A DNA stretch of 64,000 nucleotides from Nitrososphaerota archaeon (GCA_009889515.1 WUQR01000068.1:1-64000); one strand, 5' to 3'. Positions 51,926 to 61,341 are shown, counted from the stretch's first letter. Made by a program: numbers and translations. The notes: a model not told the origin generated them from the letters alone.

Positions 51926-53083
51926 CTATCTCGAGAAGCTCTCCTCAACTATACCCTCAACATAGCTGTAGTCGAGGCCCATCCCATACTCGTTAAGCGC
52001 GCCGCACAGCGCCTTGAGCGTGGCCTTAACCCTCTCAGGAGTCACTTGCCCCATGCTCCCGATCCTGATCATCCTGCCCTTCTCCTTGGAGACGCCGACG
52101 CCCACGTGAACCCCATACTTCTCGGCCATGATTTTTGCGACATCGGTGTCGCGGATGTGTTGGGGTAGTTGGATGGCTATGAGTGTTGGAGACCTGAACT
52201 GTGGCTGGGGGTATATCTCGAGCCCCAGCTCGCCTAGCGATCTGTAAAAGGCCTCTGCCCCCCTCCTATGCCTATCAATCCACTCGTCTAGGCCGGTCTC
52301 AAAAATCTTGTCCAGTGAGGCGTCGAGGCCGTAGAAGAGCGTTATGGCGGGGGTGTAGGGCGTCTCTCGGCGGGACATAAACTCTCTGTGAAGGACTAGG
52401 TCGAAGTAGGCGGGCCTCCTCTTGAGCGACTCAATCTTCTCCCAAGCCCTCTGGGAGACGGCGACGATGGCGAGGCCAGGCGGCCCGGCAAGACACTTCT
52501 GAGTCCCAGCAACCAGAACATCTATGCCCGCGCCGTCAAAGCTGAACGGCACCCCTCCCAGAGAGGTGACAGCATCCACTACGAGCAACGCCCCGGCACG
52601 CCTGCAGGCGCCCGCAATCTCTTCAATGTTGGGGGCCAAGGCCCCTGTGGAGGTCTCGTTATGGACCAGCAGGACCACATCGACGTCGCTATTCTCCTCA
52701 AGCCCCCTCTTCACGTCCTCCACCGTCGGCGCCCTGTTCCATGGAACCTCTATAATGGTTGTATTCGCCGAGTAGTATCTCGCCGCCGCGGCCATCCGCT
52801 CGCCGAACTGGCCGCCCACAAAGGCTAAGACCTTGTCGCCGCTCTCTATTGTGTTGGAGACAGCTGCCTCTACTCCGCCGGTTGCGGAGCAGGTGAGTAG
52901 GAAGACATCCTGTCTCGTCCCAACCACCTTCTTGAGCTTCTCTATGAGCTGGGCGTGAAACTCCTTAAACTCCTCTCCCCTGTGGTTTATCAGCCGCCCA
53001 CCCATGGCCCTGTAGGACTCCTCAGGAATATCGGTCGGGCCTGGAAGCATCAGGATGTCGCGCCAGCTTCTACGCAGCTCCAC
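51926..53083 (-). CDS. class V aminotransferase (serine/alanine-glyoxylate type)
   Basis: A 385-residue PLP enzyme: MLPGPTDIPEES at the start, LVVDAVTSLGGVPFSF with the PLP Asp, and GTQKCLAGPPG with the Schiff-base Lys. In archaea lacking classical SerC, members of this family are thought to make phosphoserine or serine. Its divergent neighbour is SerA, which supports a serine-pathway role. One-base gap to convergent sucD. Confidence 0.9.
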   Translation of the reverse strand: MELRRSWRDILMLPGPTDIPEESYRAMGGRLINHRGEEFKEFHAQLIEKLKKVVGTRQDVFLLTCSATGGVEAAVSNTIESGDKVLAFVGGQFGERMAAAARYYSANTTIIEVPWNRAPTVEDVKRGLEENSDVDVVLLVHNETSTGALAPNIEEIAGACRRAGALLVVDAVTSLGGVPFSFDGAGIDVLVAGTQKCLAGPPGLAIVAVSQRAWEKIESLKRRPAYFDLVLHREFMSRRETPYTPAITLFYGLDASLDKIFETGLDEWIDRHRRGAEAFYRSLGELGLEIYPQPQFRSPTLIAIQLPQHIRDTDVAKIMAEKYGVHVGVGVSKEKGRMIRIGSMGQVTPERVKATLKALCGALNEYGMGLDYSYVEGIVEESFSR

Positions 53084-53182
53084 TTCCCCACTCCTGCAAC
53101 GAATCCATTAATAAACCATCATCAAGCCCAGGTTAATAATAAAAGTAGGAGCATCTCGGCTCGATAGTGGTCGGAGAGTGGT

Positions 53183-54109
53183 GTGGAGAGGGTACTCGTC
53201 GCATGCCCCTTCAGCGAGAGGCTTTTAGACGCTCTACGCGGGGCTGGGGTTGAGGTTGATTACAGGCCTAAGGCTTCGCAGGAGGAGCTCGACGAGCTGT
53301 ACACAGGGTACGACGGCCTAGTAGTCAGGGGGAATCTCCGGGTTAGGCCGGTCAAGGGTCGGGGGCGGCTCAAGGTCATAGTCAGGGCGGGCGCGGGCGT
53401 CGATAACATAGCAGTGGAGGAGTTCGCGGGGCTGGGCGTCAAGGTCTTCAACACTCCTGACGCTGTTGCCGAGTCTGTCGGAGAGCTGGTCATAGGCCTC
53501 ATGATAAGCCTCTCCCGCGGAATAGTGAGGGCTGCATCAGCACTCTCCAGAGGCGAGTGGTTGAAGCAGGGTCTCATGGGCCAAGAGCTCGCTGGCAAGA
53601 CACTAGGCATCATCGGGCTGGGCAGGATAGGGCGAGTAGTGGCGCGGATAGCCCACGCCATGGGGATGAGAATACTAGTCTATGACGTGGTAAAGTTTGA
53701 GCCAGAGACCCTCGCACAATACAAGGCTGAGCAAGTAGATCTTGAGAAGCTGCTGTCAGAGTCAGACTATATCACAATACACGCGCCGCTCACGGAGGGG
53801 ACGAGAGATATGATAGGTGAGAGGGAGCTCAGGATGATGAAGAAGACCGCGTATCTAATCAACACTGCCAGAGGGCAGATCGTTGACCAAGAGGCCTTGA
53901 AGCGCGCCTTGAAGGAGGGGTGGATTGCGGGGGCCGCCCTAGACGTCTTCGCCGAGGAGCCGCCGCGGGACTTAGAGCTTCTGAGCCTCCCAAACCTAAT
54001 CCCCACACCGCACATAGGGGCTCAGACCAAGGAGGCGCAGGAGAAGGCCGCTCTCGAGGCCGTGCACATACTGCTGAGGGAGCTTAAGGGGGTACGGGCC
54101 GGACCATAG
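53183..54109 (+). CDS. serA: D-3-phosphoglycerate dehydrogenase-like protein, short form
   Basis: A 308-residue D-2-hydroxyacid dehydrogenase. GIIGLGRIGRVVARIA is the NAD fold, YLINTARGQIVDQEAL carries the catalytic Arg, AEEPP the Glu, and TPHIGAQT the His. It lacks the C-terminal ACT or substrate-binding domains of long SerA, as in several archaea. It shares a 100-bp divergent promoter region with the aminotransferase, pointing to serine synthesis. Confidence 0.88.
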   Translation: MERVLVACPFSERLLDALRGAGVEVDYRPKASQEELDELYTGYDGLVVRGNLRVRPVKGRGRLKVIVRAGAGVDNIAVEEFAGLGVKVFNTPDAVAESVGELVIGLMISLSRGIVRAASALSRGEWLKQGLMGQELAGKTLGIIGLGRIGRVVARIAHAMGMRILVYDVVKFEPETLAQYKAEQVDLEKLLSESDYITIHAPLTEGTRDMIGERELRMMKKTAYLINTARGQIVDQEALKRALKEGWIAGAALDVFAEEPPRDLELLSLPNLIPTPHIGAQTKEAQEKAALEAVHILLRELKGVRAGP

Positions 54110-54191
54110 GGGCCCGCCTTTGCGGAATTTGAATGGTATGTAGCGGATACTCGGCTATTGGCTTAAATATGATACGCGCTCCAGTAGAATC

Positions 54192-55694
54192 GTGCCAAGT
54201 GCCAGTAGAGTCTCCCTCATCGGGGCTTTAGGAGTGGTGCTGCTAGCTGTTGCGATGGCCCTACCCGCAGCCTATGCGCAGGCCTACAACATCACGGTCG
54301 AGGATGCTAGGATAAAGGTCAGGCTCACATACCCTCCCGAAGTCGAGGTAGGCTCCTGCTTCAACGTCCAGATAGAGGTTACAGCCCTCTCGGCACTAGA
54401 CAGTCTCAACCTCACCCTCAAGATAATCTACTTCTACGACAGTCAGAGCCAAACCCTCTACAATCAAGTATTGATAAACGATGTGGACGTGTCGGCCCCC
54501 AGTGTAGTATTATTCAAGAACATAGGCCTCTGCATACCAACACAAGTTGCTGCAGATCCTTGGCTCGAGGCGAGGGTAATCTTCAACTATTTCACAGACA
54601 GCACCCCCGTAGAGATAACGAACACATTCTACATGAGCACCGTGAGGCAGATATCCTATGAGCGGCTATCCGCTAGGCTCGCAGACGCGAACCAAGAAAT
54701 CTCGAGGCTGAGGTCCGAGGTAGCGGCCCTGAAGGCTGAACTTGAGGAGGCTGCCGCGAGGGAAGAAGCCCTGAAGGCGAAGATCGATGAGCTGACCCAA
54801 GTCAAGGAGGATTTGGAGAAGAGGCTGGCCGAGCTTCAAACCCTTAAGAGCGAGTTGGAGAAACAGCTGTCAGACCTCACCAGCAGGTATAGCCAGCTGC
54901 TGGTGGACAACTCCGCGCTACAGGAGCGATACAAGACCCTGATGGACAACTACGCAATCCTCCAGAAGAGCTATGAGGAGTTAAGAAAGGACTATGACGC
55001 GGTCTCAAGAGACCTATCATCGACCAGAAGCCTCTACAGCGAGCTACAGTCTAGGCACGAGTCCTTGAGAGCATCATACGAGGATTCTGTCAAGACTTTG
55101 GGCCAGTTGGAGGGGTCCTTGAAGGAGCTTGAGAGGCAGCGCGAGGTTCTCGAGGCGATGCTGGCCCAGGCCACCGGGGAGAGCGGCTTCTTCAAAAACG
55201 TCGCTGTTGGACAGGGTGTCGGGCTGGTCGCCCTAGGTGGCGGCGTCGCAGCCTGGATGTTGATGAGGAGGAGGGGTAAGGCCGCAGCGGTTGGGGGCCA
55301 AACAGCTCCCACGCCCCCTCCACCTTCGCCACTGCCCACAAACCCAACCACCAACCAGCCACCCTCAACAGCAGCCAACCCCGAACAGCTAAGCGCGGCG
55401 GAGCGCGCAGCCAAGGAGCCAGCACACGTAGAAGAGGCGCCGGAGAGCGAAGTGGTCCAGAAGGTAATCTCAGGCAGAAGGGTCACTATCCCCTCACGTC
55501 TGGCCGAGAGGCTAGGCATAGGTATAGGGGACAGCATAAAGATAGGGCTGCTAGGCGACAGGCTGATTCTCGTCCCGATAAGGGCTAATGGAGCAGCTTA
55601 TCCGCAGCCTCCTGAGCCTGCCTCACAACCTCGACACTCTTCAGAAACTCGCGCCGCTCAGAATCATCAAGATCGAGCTCGATTATTCGCTTAA
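54192..55694 (+). CDS. predicted transmembrane coiled-coil protein with cytoplasmic AbrB domain
   Basis: A 500-residue protein with five parts: signal peptide (1-30, ending AAYAQA), a beta-sandwich extracellular domain (35-150), a long coiled coil (about 155-325, many leucines with LEKRLAEL and LEKQLSDL), one membrane helix (about 338-357, followed by RRRGK on the inside), a Pro-rich linker (370-415), and a SpoVT/AbrB domain (about 421-463, ISGRRVTIPSRLAERLGIGIGDSIKI). The last 36 residues are encoded antisense to the malate dehydrogenase gene. It could carry an outside signal to DNA directly. The arrangement is read from sequence; function is inference. Confidence 0.82.
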   Translation: MPSASRVSLIGALGVVLLAVAMALPAAYAQAYNITVEDARIKVRLTYPPEVEVGSCFNVQIEVTALSALDSLNLTLKIIYFYDSQSQTLYNQVLINDVDVSAPSVVLFKNIGLCIPTQVAADPWLEARVIFNYFTDSTPVEITNTFYMSTVRQISYERLSARLADANQEISRLRSEVAALKAELEEAAAREEALKAKIDELTQVKEDLEKRLAELQTLKSELEKQLSDLTSRYSQLLVDNSALQERYKTLMDNYAILQKSYEELRKDYDAVSRDLSSTRSLYSELQSRHESLRASYEDSVKTLGQLEGSLKELERQREVLEAMLAQATGESGFFKNVAVGQGVGLVALGGGVAAWMLMRRRGKAAAVGGQTAPTPPPPSPLPTNPTTNQPPSTAANPEQLSAAERAAKEPAHVEEAPESEVVQKVISGRRVTIPSRLAERLGIGIGDSIKIGLLGDRLILVPIRANGAAYPQPPEPASQPRHSSETRAAQNHQDRARLFA

Positions 55695-56514
55695 CACCGC
55701 TGAGCCCCAAAACAGCCGGCACCACGCTGCATACACCATCCACGCCATACTCGCCCCTCAGGTAGACGCTGGAGGGAATGACTGCGTCAGTATCCTTTAG
55801 GATAGCCTCGGCCATAAGCATCACGCCAGCCCCCGGGGCATGGCTTGCCGACCACCCCTTAAGGGATATCACCTCGGCACCAGCCTTCCTAGTCCTCTCG
55901 ACCAGTTCACCGATCTTCTCCCGCGACAGGAGTGAGGTGAGCGGCTTACCGAGTACATGAGTTAGGCGCGGTAGGAGGACCATATTGTCGCCGTGCTCTC
56001 CTATTATGGGGCCGACGATAGATGAGCGCGAGACCCCCAGCTCCTTGGCAACCAAGTATCTGAACCTGCCAAAGTCCAGCAGGCCGCTAAACCCTATAAC
56101 CCTCTCCCTCCCAAACCCGGTCTTCCTCAAGGCAACATAGGTCATTACGTCGAGGGGATTTGTTACTACTATGACCTTGGAGTTTGGCGCATATTCCCTA
56201 ACCTTCTCTGAGACGTCCGCGACTATGGCAGTGTTCTTCTGGAGGAGGTCCATCCTCGTCATGTCGGCCTTCCGAACTACTCCAGCCGTAATAACCACCA
56301 AATCCGCTCCCGCGATATCCTTATAGTCATTCGACCCAGTTATCTCCACGTCTATCCCAAGTATCGAGGCCATGTGAGAGAGGTCCAGCGCCTCACCCTG
56401 CGGCAGCCCCTGCACAATATCCACTAGGACAAGATCTCCCAAACCCTTCAAAGCAATATGTATCGCCGCTGAAACTCCAACCCTTCCACACCCGATAACA
56501 CCTATCAGAGGCAC
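55585..56514 (-). CDS. mdh: malate dehydrogenase (LDH/MDH superfamily)
   Basis: A 309-residue NAD(P)-dependent enzyme: GVIGCGRVGVSAAIH dinucleotide fold, VVRKADMTRMDLL with the Arg of malate-specific enzymes, VTNPLDVMTY, and the catalytic His in IGEHGDNMV. It interconverts malate and oxaloacetate. Its 3' end overlaps the convergent AbrB-protein gene by 110 bp. Confidence 0.92.
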   Translation of the reverse strand: MPLIGVIGCGRVGVSAAIHIALKGLGDLVLVDIVQGLPQGEALDLSHMASILGIDVEITGSNDYKDIAGADLVVITAGVVRKADMTRMDLLQKNTAIVADVSEKVREYAPNSKVIVVTNPLDVMTYVALRKTGFGRERVIGFSGLLDFGRFRYLVAKELGVSRSSIVGPIIGEHGDNMVLLPRLTHVLGKPLTSLLSREKIGELVERTRKAGAEVISLKGWSASHAPGAGVMLMAEAILKDTDAVIPSSVYLRGEYGVDGVCSVVPAVLGLSGVKRIIELDLDDSERREFLKSVEVVRQAQEAADKLLH

Positions 56515-56578
56515 AAAATACCACTGGAGAGAGTTCTAAAAAAGGTATTCTACGTGGCTCACCCCCTCTATAGCTTGG

Positions 56579-57478
56579 ATGACCGTGGCGGCGATTTCGA
56601 GGGGCGTATACATGGTGGACACTGGCGGCCTCGGATACAGGAACACTGTTGCAGCATACATTGTGAAGGGGGAGAGGTACGCGGCGGTCGTGGACACTGG
56701 TTATGGCTCATCCACGAGACGTATGGCAGAAGCAATAGCGAAAGCCAACGCCGCGGATAAGCTCAGATACATAATCCCTACACACGCCCACCTAGACCAC
56801 TGCGGGGCGACGGGAGACTTAGCAAACATCTACAAGGGGGCCGAGGTCTACGCCCACGAGCGGGCGCTCCCTCACATCATCAACCCCGCGAGGCTGCTGG
56901 AGAGTGTCAAGGCGATCTACCCTGCCTACGCACTGGCCGCTATGGGCGGTATGAAACCTGTCGATGAAAACAGGGCGCGAGTCATGGATGATGGTGAGGA
57001 AATAGACTTGGGTGGACTCACTCTCCGCTCAATCTACACGCCAGGCCACGCCCCACACCAATTATCCATCCAGATAGTGGAGCTGGGCTACATAGTGACC
57101 GGAGACGCCGTCCCATCCAAATACTCGTTCGGCGACTACTACATCCCCAACATAGTCCCGCCGAGATACGACCTAGACCAAGCACTTCAGAGCCTCAAGA
57201 AGATCTTCGACCTAGAGCCCCGCCTCCTGCTCACCCCTCATTTCGGGCCAATCCTGCCATCCAAGAGCCTGTATGAGAAATACGTGTCGGTGATTATGGG
57301 GGCGGTGGAGGCTGCGAAGGAGTTGATTGGGAGGGGTGAGGGGTTGGAGGCGTTGAGGTCTAGGCTGGCCGTCGCAATTACGGGTGGAACCGATTTGTCG
57401 GGCCTTCACCCCTCCATACAGGTCGGGGTGATATTCGCGGCGCTCGCACTCTACCAGACCTACAGGTCATCCACGTAG
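56579..57478 (+). CDS. metallo-beta-lactamase fold hydrolase
   Basis: A 299-residue protein: IVKGERYAAVVDTGYGSS, IPTHAHLDHCGATGD (HxHxDH dinuclear site), IYTPGHAPHQ, VTGDAVP and LTPHFGP, giving a complete metal set. Similar to glyoxalase II-like or SoxH-like hydrolases; substrate unknown. The 3' end overlaps the convergent phosphatase by 19 bp. Confidence 0.9.
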   Translation: MTVAAISRGVYMVDTGGLGYRNTVAAYIVKGERYAAVVDTGYGSSTRRMAEAIAKANAADKLRYIIPTHAHLDHCGATGDLANIYKGAEVYAHERALPHIINPARLLESVKAIYPAYALAAMGGMKPVDENRARVMDDGEEIDLGGLTLRSIYTPGHAPHQLSIQIVELGYIVTGDAVPSKYSFGDYYIPNIVPPRYDLDQALQSLKKIFDLEPRLLLTPHFGPILPSKSLYEKYVSVIMGAVEAAKELIGRGEGLEALRSRLAVAITGGTDLSGLHPSIQVGVIFAALALYQTYRSST

Positions 57479-58260
57479 CGGAAGCTGACGCCCCCCGCAC
57501 CTATCTCCGCGACCGCGGGCCTGATGCCGTAGAACCTGCAGGAGAATACCGTGTAGAGCTTTCCTCCGAAGAGGGCCTCATAGCCTGCGGGAACAGGCTC
57601 GTGGGCCCTAAACAGCCTCTCACACCCGCTCGCCTCCAAAAACCTCTCAAGCACCCTACGCCCAAAAACCCTCGCACCTCCTCCACGCGGGCTGGGCCCA
57701 AACCCGTCCACACCCTCTCTCGGATCGTTCCAAAGAACCTGGAACACAACCTCATCCTCCAAATCCTCACCCTGCTTCCCCCGCGAAGCGACATCCCGTA
57801 TAGAGCTGGCACCCTCCGGAACCCCTCCATGCACCAGTATCGAGGACCGGTTGAAAACGCCGCCTATAGGCAAAGTAGAGTAGAGGTTAGCGAAGAGGCC
57901 GTAGGCCCCGGGGCCAAGCCTCCTCGACACCACCTCATAGAACCCATAGTACATATTCATCTCCCTAGTCTCGTGGTTCCCCCTCAGAAGGTATATTCTC
58001 TTGGGCTCGTCCCGCTTAGCTTCGAGCAATCTGACAATATTCTCCAACTGGTAGGGGCCCCGGTCCACGTAGTCGCCGAGAAAAATTATGACGCCACTCC
58101 CCACCCTCTCTAGGACTCGCTCAGTCGTCTCCAAGTCGCCGTGAGTATCGCCAACAACAACCGCGCTCTTGGCCTCAATCTCGAGGACTGCGCTCTCGGC
58201 AGAGAGAATTGGAGTAGCCTCCTCCACAACCTTCTTAACAGCGCCCAAGCCCAGCGACAA
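57460..58260 (-). CDS. PPP-family serine/threonine protein phosphatase
   Basis: A 266-residue protein with all PPP signatures: VVGDTHGD (GDxHG), FLGDYVDRGPY (GDxVDRG), LLRGNHETREMN (GNHE), VHGGVP, WNDPREG, and FRAHEPVP. This is archaeal PP1-arch, a metal-dependent cytosolic phosphatase. The length is near-typical. The start is near 58260; a longer or shorter form is possible. Confidence 0.93.
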   Translation of the reverse strand: MSLGLGAVKKVVEEATPILSAESAVLEIEAKSAVVVGDTHGDLETTERVLERVGSGVIIFLGDYVDRGPYQLENIVRLLEAKRDEPKRIYLLRGNHETREMNMYYGFYEVVSRRLGPGAYGLFANLYSTLPIGGVFNRSSILVHGGVPEGASSIRDVASRGKQGEDLEDEVVFQVLWNDPREGVDGFGPSPRGGGARVFGRRVLERFLEASGCERLFRAHEPVPAGYEALFGGKLYTVFSCRFYGIRPAVAEIGAGGVSFRYVDDL

Positions 58261-58404
58261 GACCCAAACAACACTATATCCCCAGTATTTCTAAGTAGCC
58301 TTGCAGAAAATAGAAGCGCCAAAACTCTTGCCTGCAACGTATTTATCCCCAGCCCCCCACTCTTAGGCAGCTACTCGAAACCGCGGAGCAGTTGAGAAAT
58401 ATAT

Positions 58405-58429
58405 AATCACAGTATAGGGGACTGTGATT
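58405..58429. promoter_or_regulatory. 9-bp palindromic operator over the hemerythrin start
   Basis: AATCACAGT (58405-58413) and ACTGTGATT (58421-58429) are perfect inverted repeats around ATAGGGG. The right arm overlaps the TTG start (58428), and ATATATAAT just upstream (58398-58406) is the TATA box, so a bound dimer would block both initiation and leaderless translation. Confidence 0.75.
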
Positions 58430-58904
58430 GGATAATCTAATATTCTCAAGGCTGGTGTGGTTGTCTGTGAGGCCTAGGAAGCTGGAGCTTGGAGAACTCC
58501 TAAATATGCTCGTAGAGGAGCATAGACAGGTTAAGTCTCTGCTCAACAGGCTCAACACCCTCCTACAGGAGGAAAGATACGCGGAGGTAGCAGAAGAACT
58601 CAACAACTTCAAACCATACCTAGACCAGCACATAATAGACGAGGAGGCGACAGTCCTCAAGGTGCTCTTGGACGCTTATGGGAGAGAGGGCGCCGAGCGC
58701 GCGATAAAAGTCTTCCAAGAACACAAGGAGATACACCAGCTAATCTCAGAGATGCGGTCTGCAGCCCTGTCTTCACCCGAAGGACTGGCTGAGAAGAGGG
58801 ATAGGCTTAGAACCGTTCTAGAAAGGCATTTTAGGGCTGAGGAGGAAGAGGTTTTCCCATGGGCGCTAGACACCGTGAGAAAGAGGCAGGGGAAGCCCAT
58901 ATGA
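58428..58904 (+). CDS. hemerythrin/HHE-domain protein
   Basis: A 158-residue four-helix protein: LVEEHRQVKSLLNRL, LDQHIIDEEATVL, FQEHKEIHQLISEM and LERHFRAEEEEVFPWA. The His/Glu spacing fits a diiron site as in hemerythrin or Ric-type iron-cluster repair proteins. Starts leaderless at TTG 58428. It sits beside the divergent V4R/HTH regulators, so an oxygen, NO or redox response is possible. Confidence 0.88.
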   Translation: MDNLIFSRLVWLSVRPRKLELGELLNMLVEEHRQVKSLLNRLNTLLQEERYAEVAEELNNFKPYLDQHIIDEEATVLKVLLDAYGREGAERAIKVFQEHKEIHQLISEMRSAALSSPEGLAEKRDRLRTVLERHFRAEEEEVFPWALDTVRKRQGKPI

Positions 58905-58947
58905 TACTAGAGAACCCTGAAGACGGCTCCCCTAGGACGAGGCCACA

Positions 58948-59811
58948 TCAGACCCAGACGGCGAAGTCACATACGTCAGCCATGTTTGCTTGGCAGAGCG
59001 TCTCAACGCATGAGACGTTCGTCAACCCGAACGCCTCCTCAAACAGGCCGGAAAGGAAGCCTCTGAAGAAGTGGCTCCTGTTAACACTCACGCCGGGACG
59101 CCGCTTTGAGCACTCGAAAAGCTCCTTAACACCGATCCTCCAAACCATCTTGCTAGAATCGGCTTGGTAGTTCTCCAACACGCACCAGCCGGCAGCCTGA
59201 ACCTCAGCCAGGGATAATCTGACCAGCTCATCACCCGTCAGTGACGTCTCAGCCCTGAGGTTTTTCGCAAAACTCTCACCATATCTACGCCCCATGTCGT
59301 ATAATAGCGCGTTAGCCGCGTCGCCTAGCTTCTCCCTCAGGTGCTCCATCATGTCGCAGAAGTAGTCGACCGTAAATACGACGGCCCTCTTATCGCCCAT
59401 CATGATGGGGAACATGTGGCTATTTACAGCGACGCCCTTGACTAGCGCCCCATTCACCGAGACGCTCTCAACCACGCCGAGACCGCCGAGACTATACTCT
59501 ATCCCCTCAGGGCTCAACCCGGAGTCAGTATAGTCCACGAAAAGGGAGACGAGCAGCCCTCCATCGGAAATCTTAACCAGGGAGCCTCCCAAAACGTCGA
59601 CAGTTTTCTTCGAAGCGATGCTTGAGAGGAGGACGATAAGGCCCGCCAGGTCGGGCGCTATGGCTGTCACCTCGGCGACGCTTCTACCCTTCCTGACGCA
59701 CAGAGAAGGTAGAGAAGTTGGGACGCGAAATGTCTTGTCGGTGGAGAGATTCCCTGGGTAGTACTCGTGGCTTAGGTCTCGTGGCCTCGCTGCGGCGGGG
59801 GTTGCGACCAC
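58948..59811 (-). CDS. V4R-domain sensor protein
   Basis: About 288 residues from GTG 59811. The middle is an ACT-like region (about 45-130, EVTAIAPDLAGLIVLLSSI). The C-terminal half is a V4R (XylR N-terminal/4-vinyl reductase) domain with YDMGRRYGESFAKNLR, RSHFFRGFLSGLFEEAFG and three Cys late in the chain (SCVETLCQANMADVC), probably ligand or metal binding. TTTATAA on the minus strand (59835-59841) makes GTG 59811 the leaderless start and rules out upstream Mets. Confidence 0.82.
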   Translation of the reverse strand: MVATPAAARPRDLSHEYYPGNLSTDKTFRVPTSLPSLCVRKGRSVAEVTAIAPDLAGLIVLLSSIASKKTVDVLGGSLVKISDGGLLVSLFVDYTDSGLSPEGIEYSLGGLGVVESVSVNGALVKGVAVNSHMFPIMMGDKRAVVFTVDYFCDMMEHLREKLGDAANALLYDMGRRYGESFAKNLRAETSLTGDELVRLSLAEVQAAGWCVLENYQADSSKMVWRIGVKELFECSKRRPGVSVNRSHFFRGFLSGLFEEAFGLTNVSCVETLCQANMADVCDFAVWV

Positions 59812-59861
59812 GTGATTAACACACATGTACATGCTTATAAATTTTGTCAATCAGTTTGTCT

Positions 59862-59881
59862 TTAAGTCCGTCAAGACTTAA
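59862..59881. promoter_or_regulatory. 7-bp inverted repeat in the V4R/HTH divergent promoter
   Basis: TTAAGTC (59862-59868) and GACTTAA (59875-59881) flank CGTCAA. It lies between the TATA box of the V4R gene (59835-59841, minus) and that of the HTH gene (59893-59901, plus), so one protein bound here could control both. Confidence 0.65.
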
Positions 59882-59955
59882 TTTTGTGGAAAACTTTATA
59901 TAGATGTTACCCCCCTAAATTTAACAGATGTTGTTTGACTAACAAAAACTCAGGA

Positions 59956-61086
59956 TTGGCCACTGCGTCAAAAAGTGTAAATCGCAACGACGAGTTCATC
60001 GAACTCCTCGACGCCCTTAAAAGATACGGCCCACGAAACCTCTCACTCATCTCCATGCTGACAGGAATACCAAGGGAAACTGTCCGGTATAAAGTGAAGA
60101 AGCAGCTAAAGAACCTCGGATTCGAAATCCAGATGGTTCCCAATTTCTACAGAATGGGTCTCACAAGACTCTGCGCAAGACTATCATTCACCAAGAACGG
60201 ATTGAAGATAGCGCGACACATCCTAGACGAGCTGGGCAGAAACTCATACCTCTCATACTACGGCAAAATAGCATTCAGCAACGACTACCTAGTCCTAATC
60301 AACCCTCCATCAAAATGGGCCAGTGTGTTCGGCGAACTCTTCAACAACCTTCAAGATGAGGGGGTAGTAGAGAGCTTCGAGATGAGCGAGATCAAAGAAG
60401 TCGGATACCCACACGTATCATACCGCCTCTTCGACTTCGAAAAAGGCACTTGGAAAATAGGTGAGGAAGGTGAACCAGCATACGAAGGAGTAGTCTCGAT
60501 GCAAAAGGCATCTAGTGAAGAAGCGGCCAACTACCTTCTGGATTCGACGGATCTAGCAATAATCACGGAGTTGCTGGGTGACGCATTTAGACCGCTTACA
60601 AAGATATCGCCGAGTATCGACCGCGACCCAAGACTACTAAGATACCACTTCCAAGAACATATAGTCAGGAAAGGTCTAATCGCAGGCTACGTATTAAATC
60701 GGTTCCCAAGCGGAAATGATGCTCCTAATCTTTCTAGAATATGGGTCAAGATAGACGCGCTCCCTACTTCCAAGCTTTGTGATTTCTCAAAAGCAGTTGC
60801 TTCATCACCTTTCTGTAAATTTTATCAAGTCTTAGAGGACAACACGCTGCTCACATACTTGCTTATTGATCAGCAATTTTCATCAGCCATCAGACATCTC
60901 TCAAACATATTCACAGAATATGGCGTAAGAGGTGAGTCGTTCATAATAGAAGACTCTACGTCATTTACATTAACTAAAGAGCTGTTTAAGGATGGTTATG
61001 GTTGGTTAAAACCCTTCATAAATCTATCATCAATACTAACAAGTAAAGGAATAGGACCAGTGGGGGTGGAGTCTAAGTCAACTTAG
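59956..61086 (+). CDS. HTH transcriptional regulator, archaeal two-repeat type
   Basis: About 376 residues. N-terminal winged helix (about 10-50: FIELLDALKRYGPRNLSLIS, LTGIPRETVRYKVKKQL) then a long alpha/beta region with a second HTH-like segment (LAIITELLGDAFRPLTKISP). Similar two-repeat regulators are known in Thaumarchaeota and Aigarchaeota. TTTATATAG at 59893-59901 puts the start after about 59920, hence TTG 59956. Likely regulates the adjacent V4R gene and itself. Confidence 0.78.
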   Translation: MATASKSVNRNDEFIELLDALKRYGPRNLSLISMLTGIPRETVRYKVKKQLKNLGFEIQMVPNFYRMGLTRLCARLSFTKNGLKIARHILDELGRNSYLSYYGKIAFSNDYLVLINPPSKWASVFGELFNNLQDEGVVESFEMSEIKEVGYPHVSYRLFDFEKGTWKIGEEGEPAYEGVVSMQKASSEEAANYLLDSTDLAIITELLGDAFRPLTKISPSIDRDPRLLRYHFQEHIVRKGLIAGYVLNRFPSGNDAPNLSRIWVKIDALPTSKLCDFSKAVASSPFCKFYQVLEDNTLLTYLLIDQQFSSAIRHLSNIFTEYGVRGESFIIEDSTSFTLTKELFKDGYGWLKPFINLSSILTSKGIGPVGVESKST

Positions 61087-61341
61087 AATGGATCTTTTCC
61101 AATTGGTGGGCCCTGCATCACTTAATCACCTATGTGTAGCTGTCGGTGTATCGTTTATAAGCTTTTTCCTTTAAAACAATGATTTAGTTTTTTGTTTGGG
61201 AATTAGGAAAAGTTGGAGTCTGGGTTTAGGGGTGGTTTAGGCTTTCTGGGCGTGGTTTTTTCTTATATTTAAACTTATTTGGAGCCGGTTGGCCGTTGAA
61301 TACTTTTATTGGTGTGCGTTGTGTTAGGCGGTTAGTCTGCG

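Noticed and set aside
59884-59955. Upstream extension of the HTH regulator from GTG 59884
   Set aside because: A strong TATA box at 59893-59901 lies inside it, so it cannot be part of the message.
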